A stretch of DNA of 10,859 nt from Candidatus Methanoperedens sp. (GTDB taxonomy: Archaea; Halobacteriota; Methanosarcinia; Methanosarcinales; Methanoperedenaceae), in assembly GCA_023249275.1 (NCBI GenBank), contig JAHFCV010000074.1, positions 1 to 10,859 on the forward strand, in the 5' to 3' direction. Positions within the stretch are counted from its first letter, which is position 1; each line of letters starts with the position of its first letter. A program made the position numbers and the translations under genes. Below are positions 6,019-10,859 of the stretch, in pieces. Below the pieces are notes generated by a model, which was given only the letters and a program-made list of their open reading frames with translations, was not told the DNA's origin and did no database searches.

Positions 6019-6218
6019 CCCGCCACCTCTCTCAGCATACCCATGATCTCCTTTTCAAGCATCCTGATATCACCCTCGATCACTTCCAGCGGTCGCGGCG
6101 GCTGATACTTATAGAAATAGCGATTAAAATTGATATCATAACCCACCTTCCCAACAGCGCTGTCCTTGTGGTCATACTGCTCTATTGGCTTTTTATCCGG
6201 CTTACTCCTCTTTGACAT
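6015..6218 (-). pseudogene. Chimeric remnant: methyltransferase N-terminus joined to HsdM C-terminus
   Basis: A 67-aa ORF. Residues ~21-67 (VGKVGYDINFNRYFYKYQ, PPRPLEVIEGDIRMLEKEI, MLREVAG) look like the extreme C-terminus of type I HsdM N6-adenine methyltransferases, where the motif GYxInFNRYFYxYxPPRPLExIExDI precedes the stop. Residues 1-19 (MSKRSKPDKKPIEQYDHKD) instead resemble the start of type III Mod methyltransferases. The SAM-binding and NPPF/Y catalytic motifs are wholly missing, so no methylation activity can remain. I read it as an internal deletion that joined two methyltransferase genes; it may still be translated and would couple translation to DUF429 through GTGA. No Shine-Dalgarno is visible, but a TATA element lies about 30 nt upstream, consistent with a near-leaderless message. 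The Mod-like assignment of the first 19 residues is less sure than the HsdM one. Confidence 0.65.
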
Positions 6219-6245
6219 TCTAAACTCTATTATTGTAACTGCATG

Positions 6246-6254
6246 TTAAATATA
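6246..6254 (-). promoter_or_regulatory. Archaeal TATA element for the remnant-DUF429-DUF1016 operon
   Basis: On the minus strand this reads TATATTTAA, about 28-36 nt upstream of the ATG at 6218. Initiation 25 nt or so downstream would give a leader of only a few bases, in keeping with the absence of a Shine-Dalgarno before that ATG. It is inferred from sequence only. Confidence 0.45.
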
Positions 6255-6286
6255 TTCTCTTTTAAAATCCAGCATCTACGTTTATC

Positions 6287-6316
6287 CGCTTTTATCTGCG
6301 GTTTGTTTTTCAAATC
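6287..6316 (+). repeat. Direct repeat copy B (CGCTTTTATCTGC type)
   Basis: The sequence CGCTTTTATCTGCGGTTT, followed by a T run and CAAATC, is the partner of the copy at 3984-4016, in the same orientation about 2.3 kb away. It is preceded by CTACGTTTATCCG, so this side looks like a longer stretch of TTTATCYGCG-type repeat. Confidence 0.55.
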
Positions 6317-6332
6317 AGACAAACTTCATGCG

Positions 6333-6385
6333 CTGGGGCAAGCCCCAGACCCCACGGTTGCGCCGCCTGGCGGCGGGGTTGCGCC
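6333..6385. repeat. GC-rich double hairpin upstream of hsp20
   Basis: Two hairpins lie in an otherwise AT-rich 256-bp intergenic region: CTGGGGC-AA-GCCCCAG (6333-6348) and CGCCGCC-T-GGCGGCG (6361-6375). The 9-mer GGTTGCGCC occurs at 6356-6364 and again at 6377-6385, flanking and overlapping the second stem. It could be a REP-like intergenic element; a terminator role is doubtful because no gene ends next to it. The rest of the gap holds the two divergent promoters and nothing else I can name. Confidence 0.5.
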
Positions 6386-6428
6386 CATTATCACATCTTC
6401 CAACATATTGTGAGATTCATGACATAAA

Positions 6429-6436
6429 TTTAAGTA
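6429..6436 (+). promoter_or_regulatory. Archaeal TATA element for hsp20
   Basis: TTTAAGTA, in an A/T-rich context (ATAAATTTAAGTA), lies about 40 nt upstream of the hsp20 ATG. A start site about 25 nt downstream would leave a short leader that still contains the GGAGGT Shine-Dalgarno at 6461-6466. No heat-shock operator could be recognised. Confidence 0.5.
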
Positions 6437-6474
6437 CAATCATACACCAATAATAATCCTGGAGGTAGTTAGTA

Positions 6475-6933
6475 ATGGTAGAACCATGGGATGATTTCAG
6501 AAGATTCGAAGAAATGATGAACAGGATGTTTGATCAATTTCGGGGAAGACCCGGCAGGCGGCTCATGTTGCCATCAGGTGAAAGAGGCGGCGCGGTTGTC
6601 CCTGCCGAATACCGTGAACCATTCATCGACGTGATCGAAACGGATAAAGAGGTTATAGCAACTGCTGAGATGCCCGGTCTTGAAAAGCAGGACATCAAGC
6701 TCAATGTCAGCGAGGACAGGCTTGAGATATCGGCAGAGACAAAGCATGAAGAAAAAAAGGAGGAGAAAGGTTATGTGTACAGGGAAAGGCGCAGCGGAAG
6801 TTATTATCGCACGATTTCCTTACCTTCGCCTGTTGACACCGACAAATCAAAAGCCTCGTACAAGAACGGGGTTCTTGAAATAAAAATGCCAAAGACAGAG
6901 GTCAAGAAGAAGACACCGCTAAAAATCGAGTAA
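6475..6933 (+). CDS. Small heat shock protein, Hsp20 / alpha-crystallin family
   Basis: A 152-aa ATP-independent holdase chaperone that forms oligomers and binds unfolding proteins in the cytoplasm. The N-terminal arm (residues 1-47) has Hsp20-type WDDFRRFEEMMNRMFDQF. The alpha-crystallin domain spans about 48-140, with EPFIDVIETDKEVIATAEMPGLEKQDIKL and the signature ASYKNGVLEIKMPK near its end. The C-terminus TPLKIE supplies the hydrophobic-x-hydrophobic anchor (L-K-I). Length and layout are normal for the family. The ATG is preceded by GGAGGT nine bases upstream. It is the only plus-strand gene here and faces the PAC2-family gene, with 29 bp between their stops. Confidence 0.96.
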   Translation: MVEPWDDFRRFEEMMNRMFDQFRGRPGRRLMLPSGERGGAVVPAEYREPFIDVIETDKEVIATAEMPGLEKQDIKLNVSEDRLEISAETKHEEKKEEKGYVYRERRSGSYYRTISLPSPVDTDKSKASYKNGVLEIKMPKTEVKKKTPLKIE

Positions 6934-6940
6934 AGAGATG

Positions 6941-6955
6941 ATGGCTTTTAGCCAT
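6941..6955. terminator. Small hairpin between convergent hsp20 and PAC2 genes
   Basis: ATGGCT-TTT-AGCCAT forms a perfect 6-bp stem in the 29-bp gap between two converging genes. Only a short pyrimidine run (TTCCTCCTT) follows on the plus strand, so termination in either direction is plausible but weakly supported. Confidence 0.3.
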
Positions 6956-6962
6956 TTCCTCC

Positions 6963-7724
6963 TTAACCTATATACCTCAAATCCTCATCTGTTGTACCAG
7001 GCATCTGACCCTGTTCCATCTCCCGGAGTTTTGCGACAATCTTTTCCATTTCAGCAGCCCGCTCCTCCAGAGGCTGCATATCAACATCTATCTCAAGAAT
7101 CTTGCATAGCACCTTCAGCACTGCCTGGGCGCTCTTGGGGTCAACAAGATAACCCGAGGTCACGCCCATGAGGCACGCGGCATCTATTCCGCGAAGTTCG
7201 CTCAAGCCAAGAAGCAGTCCTGATGCGCCCACAATACCCCCGCCCGGTTCGTTAGCCCTGAACTCCACGCCGTATTCCTTAAGCTCACGCACGAGTTTTA
7301 TGTTATTCGCCGCGCCAAGAACATTTTCAGTCTCAACAAGCTGACCCACGCCAAATCCTCCAAGTGCATATATTCGCTCAACCTTGAATTCTTCCGCAAT
7401 ATCAAGGAACACGCCGCATAACTCATAATGCCCTTCGTTTGTAGCGCTCTGGTGGTCGCCTACCAGTATCAGAAGGTCATGTTTACCTTTTGACTTATAT
7501 GCATAAATCTCGTTCCTGACAAGCCTGATAGTTCCATCGTCTTCAACCATGACCTGAGGGGGAAAATGAGGCGAGTAAATCTCCATTATCTTCCTGGCTC
7601 CGAGTTCTTCCACCATATGCTCAGCCACCAGTTTTCCCACATGCCCGACCCCTGGCAGCCCTTCAATAAGAATAGGGCTTTTCAGCCGTGGTTTTTTACC
7701 CCGTAAAATGGTTGTTTTAATCAT
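6963..7724 (-). CDS. PAC2-family proteasome assembly chaperone (PbaB-like)
   Basis: A 253-aa PAC2-superfamily protein, related to the archaeal proteasome assembly chaperones that help alpha-subunit ring formation. The family marks are SPILIEGLPGVGHVGKLVAE (16-35), the HFPPQVMVEDDG segment, LLILVGDHQSATNEGHYE, IYALGGFGVGQ and GGGIVGASGLLLG. A charged C-terminal helix (LEERAAEMEKIVAKLREME) and a tail ending LRYIG follow; the tail is only loosely like the HbYX motif used to dock on proteasomes, because the Tyr is third from the end. Its ATG lies within the Nop10 stop (ATGA, 7721-7724), so it is the last gene of the ribosomal/translation operon, as seen in other archaea. Which of the PbaA and PbaB branches it belongs to is not proven here. 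Confidence 0.9.
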   Translation of the reverse strand: MIKTTILRGKKPRLKSPILIEGLPGVGHVGKLVAEHMVEELGARKIMEIYSPHFPPQVMVEDDGTIRLVRNEIYAYKSKGKHDLLILVGDHQSATNEGHYELCGVFLDIAEEFKVERIYALGGFGVGQLVETENVLGAANNIKLVRELKEYGVEFRANEPGGGIVGASGLLLGLSELRGIDAACLMGVTSGYLVDPKSAQAVLKVLCKILEIDVDMQPLEERAAEMEKIVAKLREMEQGQMPGTTDEDLRYIG

Positions 7725-7879
7725 AATTCCGTCTTCTTTGTTATCCTTCTATATTTACCATACCGGTCTTCAAGAGAAAATCGTGCTGGTCTGGAATATT
7801 TTGCCAACGAGCCGCACACAGGACAAACTTCTTTGAGAGTATATCTCCCGCAAAGGCATTTTCTTATTTTGGATACCAT
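7721..7879 (-). CDS. nop10: Ribosome biogenesis protein Nop10 (H/ACA RNP)
   Basis: A 52-aa protein, normal length for archaeal Nop10, the small zinc-binding component of H/ACA ribonucleoproteins that bridges Cbf5 and the guide RNA for pseudouridylation. The translation begins MVSKIRKCLCGRYTLKEVC and ends KYRRITKKTEL. The zinc ligands C8, C10, C19 and C22 are spaced CxC and CxxC, a slightly compact first pair compared with the usual CxxC. The linker SRPARFSLEDRYGKYRR is the strongly conserved Cbf5/RNA-binding part. It starts 11 bp after the aIF2-alpha stop and ends overlapping the PAC2 ATG by four bases. No strong Shine-Dalgarno is seen; coupling to aIF2-alpha is likely. Confidence 0.93.
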   Translation of the reverse strand: MVSKIRKCLCGRYTLKEVCPVCGSLAKYSRPARFSLEDRYGKYRRITKKTEL

Positions 7880-7890
7880 AAGTGTTATGC

Positions 7891-8685
7891 TCAGGTATTT
7901 TGCTCGGTGTACCTGTGGAACTCACCGCTTCCGCCAGCTTTTTCAATGATTTTAATCGCAGATTGCGCTGATTTTTTAAGAATGCCTTCCGCTTTCTTAT
8001 AATCTGGCGCTTTTACATGGATTCGGTATCTCGGTGCCCCGATATACATGACTTCCACACTGATTTCATCCTCATCGACATTTCCTGCCGCTTTCAATGC
8101 TTTCTTTATGTGCTCAATCCCGTCAGGAAGATAGGATGTGAGGTCTATAAAACCAGAAATATCAACCTGCGGTTTTTTCAGGTTCTCATTTGCAACTTTT
8201 ACGATTGTTTCGGCTATCTCTTTGCTGACTCCAATCCTGGTCAGAACCGATACCCCTTCAAACCTTGACTTCTCAAAAGCTGAGTATACGCTGCCGAATG
8301 TTTCATAAAATAAGCCGATTAATTTATTCAGGTCGTCATTGCCCGTTTTTGTGGTTTTAGCCGCATAATGTATCCACTTATCGGCTTTTTGTTCATTCTT
8401 CCATTCCTGTATCTTTTCACGGCGCTGGTGTTCATTAACATCCTTGAGCGACAGGTCGATGTGATGCTTGGCAGTATCCACATACAATACTTTACATACG
8501 ATTTTTTGTCCTTCCCTGACATGGTCTCTTATGTACTTGACCCAGCCTGAAGCTACATCTGAGATATGGATTAAGCCTTCTTTCTTTCCGTATTCGTCTA
8601 ATTCTACAAACGCCCCGAAATCGGTAACCCTCTTAACGCTGCATACAACGAGGTCATCAGCTTCGGGCCATCCGCTTCTTTCCAT
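7891..8685 (-). CDS. eif2a: Translation initiation factor aIF2 subunit alpha
   Basis: A 264-aa alpha subunit of the archaeal heterotrimeric aIF2, which carries initiator Met-tRNA to the small ribosomal subunit. An N-terminal S1/OB domain (about 10-82) shows VCSVKRVTDFGAFVELDEY, EGLIHISDVASGWVKYIRDHV and KVLYVDTAKHHIDLSLKDV. The central helical domain (about 85-165) starts HQRREKIQEWKNEQKADKW. The C-terminal alpha-beta domain (about 175-255), which contacts the gamma subunit, contains IKKAL, EVMYIGAPRYRIHVKAPDYKKAE and the tail GGSGEFHRY. The length is typical. The ATG shares its A with the TAA stop of rps27e (TAATG), with GAGGT about ten bases upstream inside rps27e. The operon position next to rpl44e, rps27e and nop10 is conserved in archaea. 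Confidence 0.97.
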   Translation of the reverse strand: MERSGWPEADDLVVCSVKRVTDFGAFVELDEYGKKEGLIHISDVASGWVKYIRDHVREGQKIVCKVLYVDTAKHHIDLSLKDVNEHQRREKIQEWKNEQKADKWIHYAAKTTKTGNDDLNKLIGLFYETFGSVYSAFEKSRFEGVSVLTRIGVSKEIAETIVKVANENLKKPQVDISGFIDLTSYLPDGIEHIKKALKAAGNVDEDEISVEVMYIGAPRYRIHVKAPDYKKAEGILKKSAQSAIKIIEKAGGSGEFHRYTEQNT

Positions 8686-8858
8686 TACTCAATGACCTCG
8701 ACTATCTGCGTTTTAATGATTGCCTTCCCGCCTGTGGGTTCAGAAATAGTTCTTCCGCATACAAGACAGGTTACGGGTGTGCTTGCGCATCCGAAAATTA
8801 TCTGCTCGTTCGAACAGTCAGTGCATTTGACTTTTAAAAATCTGCTTTTGGGTTCCAT
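8685..8858 (-). CDS. rps27e: Small ribosomal subunit protein eS27 (S27e)
   Basis: A 57-aa zinc-ribbon ribosomal protein of the archaeal/eukaryotic 30S/40S subunit. The translation begins MEPKSRFLKVKCTDC and ends IIKTQIVEVIE. The C4 zinc site is C12-x2-C15 and C31-x2-C34, and the GCASTPVTCLVCG and EPTGGKA motifs are family marks. The start has GGAG eight bases upstream, inside the end of rpl44e, whose stop is two bases before this ATG. The stop overlaps the aIF2-alpha start as TAATG. Confidence 0.95.
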   Translation of the reverse strand: MEPKSRFLKVKCTDCSNEQIIFGCASTPVTCLVCGRTISEPTGGKAIIKTQIVEVIE

Positions 8859-8860
8859 GT

Positions 8861-9145
8861 CTAAGACTCCACCAGTTCAAATTTCCCCGCCCTGAAGCAT
8901 TTGGGTTTAATGTGCGCTTTTTTACACTTGGTACACCTGTACCTGAGGTTCACGCGCTTTGTGGGCTTGTCTCCGCCCGGCACTTTTGAGAATTTGCCTG
9001 AGTTTCCTATGCCTGTATGTCTGTACTTTTGCCTCGATATTCTGGTTAATGTCGAAGCCTGTCCTTTTTTAACCCTTTCCACTACATGCGGAGTATGGGT
9101 TTTGCAGACAGGACAATATGTATTGAAATTCTTGGGTATTTTCAT
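8861..9145 (-). CDS. rpl44e: Large ribosomal subunit protein eL42 (L44e)
   Basis: A 94-aa zinc-ribbon protein of the large subunit, near the E site. The visible marks are MKIPKNFNTYCPVCKTHT, a basic middle (RISRQKYRHTGIGNSGKF), KPTKRVNLRYRCTKCKKAH and GKFELVES at the end. The zinc ligands are C11, C14, C71 and C74. I chose ATG 9145 over the in-frame GTG at 9154 because the protein family begins MKxPK and because GGTGA just upstream of the ATG is a usable Shine-Dalgarno. That GGTGA contains the stop of the preceding GINS gene, so the two are five bases apart. Confidence 0.96.
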   Translation of the reverse strand: MKIPKNFNTYCPVCKTHTPHVVERVKKGQASTLTRISRQKYRHTGIGNSGKFSKVPGGDKPTKRVNLRYRCTKCKKAHIKPKCFRAGKFELVES

Positions 9146-9150
9146 GAAAA

Positions 9151-9798
9151 TCACCTTTTAACTGTAATTTGCACGGCTGCTTTACGATTTATCAATGCTT
9201 TAGCATTCACTGCCGATAAAACCGCAATATCCTCTTTTGCTAAAGTATAATTGCGTCCATCGACTCCAACGAATGTCGGAATGTCTTTTAGCAGACGCAC
9301 CACAATGTATTCTTTACTTATATCCTTTTTGTCTTCCAGAGGAGTTACTTTTTCTTCAGTTTCCTCCGGCGAAACTGCCCGGGTAGTTGGGACTTGTTTC
9401 CCTTTTTTAAACATTTTATCAAGAAGCCCGCTCCGCCACTGTATCATCAGTTCAAGCAGCCTGTTATAGAATTCCCGTTCCTCAGGTGTCAATGAATCTA
9501 TATCCTGTTTCTCTTTCTGTCTGGATGATGCGCGAAGGGAAGCTTCCTTGATTATCTTGCCTATCCGCCGTTCAATAATATTCTCTATGGATTTCCGCGC
9601 CGTTTTAAGCTCGTCATCGATAATGGCGTACTTCGTGCTGTATATGTCTTCATTCCTGTGTTTTTCTTCTTCCAGTTCTCGTATCTGCCCTGCCGCTTTT
9701 TCATAGAATTCACTTTCAAGGGGAACGAGTTTTGATTTGCGTTCATCTCTTAGAATATCGTTAAAGTTAATTCGGGATTTTTCGGGTTTATCAGGCAT
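9151..9798 (-). CDS. GINS complex subunit, Gins51 type (A-B domain order)
   Basis: A 215-aa archaeal GINS protein, part of the Cdc45/RecJ-MCM-GINS replicative helicase. The helical A domain (about 10-140) is rich in charged helices (FYEKAAGQIRELEEEK and LTPEEREFYNRLLELM). A Pro/Glu-rich linker (about 140-165) follows. The small B domain (about 168-212) reads VRLLKDIPTFVGVDGRNYTL with KEDIAVLSAVNAKALI, the best diagnostic. A before B marks the Gins51 (Gins15) class. The ATG at 9798 was preferred to a start at 9837, since it has GGAG about nine bases upstream and overlaps the priS stop by only eight bases (9791-9798). Pairing with priS is a known euryarchaeal arrangement and suggests co-regulation of replication factors with the ribosomal genes downstream. 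Confidence 0.92.
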   Translation of the reverse strand: MPDKPEKSRINFNDILRDERKSKLVPLESEFYEKAAGQIRELEEEKHRNEDIYSTKYAIIDDELKTARKSIENIIERRIGKIIKEASLRASSRQKEKQDIDSLTPEEREFYNRLLELMIQWRSGLLDKMFKKGKQVPTTRAVSPEETEEKVTPLEDKKDISKEYIVVRLLKDIPTFVGVDGRNYTLAKEDIAVLSAVNAKALINRKAAVQITVKR

Positions 9799-10859
9799 AT
9801 TCGGCTGCTCCGCGGCACATGAGATACATTGCCGCATACTCAGGCAATGTGTTGATACCTTCTGTTACTGTAAAGCTTTTTCCTTTCATCTCAACCTTTG
9901 AATTTTGGGGTTTCAGAGGTGACAAAACCTCGACTTTTATCTCTTTTTCGCTGAATACAACGGCATCATTCAGCGGCTCGAACTTCTCAAATTCAGCCAG
10001 CGTGAGCGGCACGACTCTCATTCCTGAGCCGCCGTGCAGAGACAAAGGCATGCGAATGAGGCGCTTTACGTCTGCTGTTACGGGTTCGTCTGTGTGGGCG
10101 CTGCCAAGATTTATGCTGTTCTCTTCGATTGCCTTTTGGACAATCGCATCAAAAAGATAGGAATCGCCGATAATCCCTTTATTTCCTATCATATCCAGGG
10201 CATGGGGGCTTTGCGCAATTTTTTGTATAAATTTAAGTTTTTGGGCGGCTTCTGTTTTGAAATCCCACATGGCATTGGCGATTAAAATATCCCGTATCTT
10301 ATCAGAGGGGATACGGACTTCATCTGCTATTTTTTGTATACTTATTTTTCGATTTTCATTTTTCATATGGATTATTCGTTTAACAATATCGACCGGAACC
10401 GATTCCGTATAGACCTTTTTCATTTTATAATTCTTGATTAGCGTTATTAGTTCATTTATGGCTTCCGTATCATCTTTATTTGAAATCTCCTTCAAAAAAC
10501 TGACCAAAAATTGACTGACGCGTTTTCCCCAGCCGAATCCTCCTGATTCATCTTCAAAAGAAGTTATTTTTCTTGATGAATCTAATTCTTTTTTCTTAAA
10601 TTTCCCATCGTCATACACTTTATGCCTGGCAGGTTTGAACAAAAAATCTGTAGCCAAGCCAGTCCCGCCCAGATAATCCACAATCTCCCGCCTCTCAGCG
10701 CTTTCAAGCGCCATAACTTTCGGGTCTCGCACATGGATGTGATACCCGCGCCCTCCCGAAAAAACAATGCTGACCTTATCCTCTGAAAATCCAAAGTCGT
10801 CAAAAAGAAAATCAAGCAGTTTACCCGTTTCTTTTTTCACAGCATCAAGCATTTCTTTA
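9791..10859 (-). CDS. priS: DNA primase small (catalytic) subunit PriS, N-terminus outside window
   Basis: The frame runs open off the right edge; about 355 residues are visible and roughly the first 100 are missing. PriS makes RNA/DNA primers for replication with PriL. Visible motifs are KKETGKLLDFLFDDFGFSED then VFSGGRGYHIHV (nucleotide-binding SGGRGYH motif, about 32 residues in), and near the C-terminus DEPVTADVKRLIRMPLSLHGGSG, which holds the third metal-binding Asp and the conserved RLIRxPxSLH. It ends MYLMCRGAAEYA. The first two catalytic aspartates (DxD) lie in the missing part. Any ATG near 10852 is internal, not the start. Between the two motif blocks lies a long helical, lysine-rich section, including ISIQKIADEVRIPSDKIRDI, which looks helix-turn-helix-like and may be a lineage-specific addition. 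The stop overlaps the GINS start by eight bases. Confidence 0.95.
   Translation of the reverse strand, partial: KEMLDAVKKETGKLLDFLFDDFGFSEDKVSIVFSGGRGYHIHVRDPKVMALESAERREIVDYLGGTGLATDFLFKPARHKVYDDGKFKKKELDSSRKITSFEDESGGFGWGKRVSQFLVSFLKEISNKDDTEAINELITLIKNYKMKKVYTESVPVDIVKRIIHMKNENRKISIQKIADEVRIPSDKIRDILIANAMWDFKTEAAQKLKFIQKIAQSPHALDMIGNKGIIGDSYLFDAIVQKAIEENSINLGSAHTDEPVTADVKRLIRMPLSLHGGSGMRVVPLTLAEFEKFEPLNDAVVFSEKEIKVEVLSPLKPQNSKVEMKGKSFTVTEGINTLPEYAAMYLMCRGAAEYA

Noticed and set aside
6219..6474. tRNA, small RNA gene or insertion-sequence end in the intergenic region
   Set aside because: No cloverleaf, transposase fragment or target-site duplication could be seen; promoters, the direct repeat and GC-rich hairpins account for the visible structure.
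9799..9837. Longer GINS start containing a Cys pair (MRQCISC)
   Set aside because: This segment is read in another frame inside the conserved PriS C-terminus, and the ATG at 9798 has a ribosome site and normal family length.

Overview
The window comes from an archaeon, most likely a euryarchaeon related to the Methanosarcinales or ANME-2/Methanoperedens group. The evidence is the archaeal gene string priS, gins51, rpl44e, rps27e, eif2a (aIF2 alpha), nop10 and a PAC2-family proteasome chaperone, together with archaeal TATA elements and a Methanosarcina-type iron-sulfur flavoprotein. The exact taxon is an inference. Almost every gene is on the minus strand; hsp20 is the only plus-strand gene I support.

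Region 1 (10859 down to 6963, minus strand) is an informational operon read from the right edge: partial DNA primase small subunit, GINS subunit, ribosomal proteins eL42 (L44e) and eS27 (S27e), aIF2 alpha, Nop10 and the PAC2 protein. The genes are separated by 11 nt or less or overlap (8-bp overlap, TAATG, ATGA), which points to a single transcript with translational coupling. rps27e (57 aa) and nop10 (52 aa) are very short but clear.

Region 2 (6219-6962) holds hsp20 on the plus strand with its own TATA element and Shine-Dalgarno. It is transcribed convergently with the PAC2 gene. A 256-bp intergenic region lies upstream, with a divergent promoter, a low-complexity repeat and GC-rich hairpins.

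Region 3 (6218 down to 3498, minus strand) looks like the wreck of a restriction-modification island. It starts with a 67-aa chimeric ORF whose last two thirds resemble a HsdM C-terminus. Next come an intact DUF429 protein and an intact DUF1016/YhcG PDDEXK nuclease, coupled by 4-bp stop/start overlaps. A stretch of about 340 bp packed with hairpins follows, then the first ~33 residues of a HsdS specificity subunit fused to an unrelated tail. No HsdR, full HsdM or full HsdS is present, so the two intact nuclease-like genes are either survivors or an independent two-gene system.

Region 4 (3498 down to 9, minus strand) is a probable redox operon: an iron-sulfur flavoprotein (Isf-like), a one-domain Old Yellow Enzyme-type reductase carrying a 4Fe-4S motif, and a soluble GAF-PAS histidine kinase. 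The Isf start codon overlaps the stop of the HsdS-fusion remnant, so the island was spliced directly onto the front of this operon.

The most unusual signals are the hairpin string at 3722-4059, two nearly identical 27-bp palindromes inside the DUF1016 gene, and the decayed restriction-modification locus with a DUF429-DUF1016 pair. All were read by eye; no searches or folding calculations were run.
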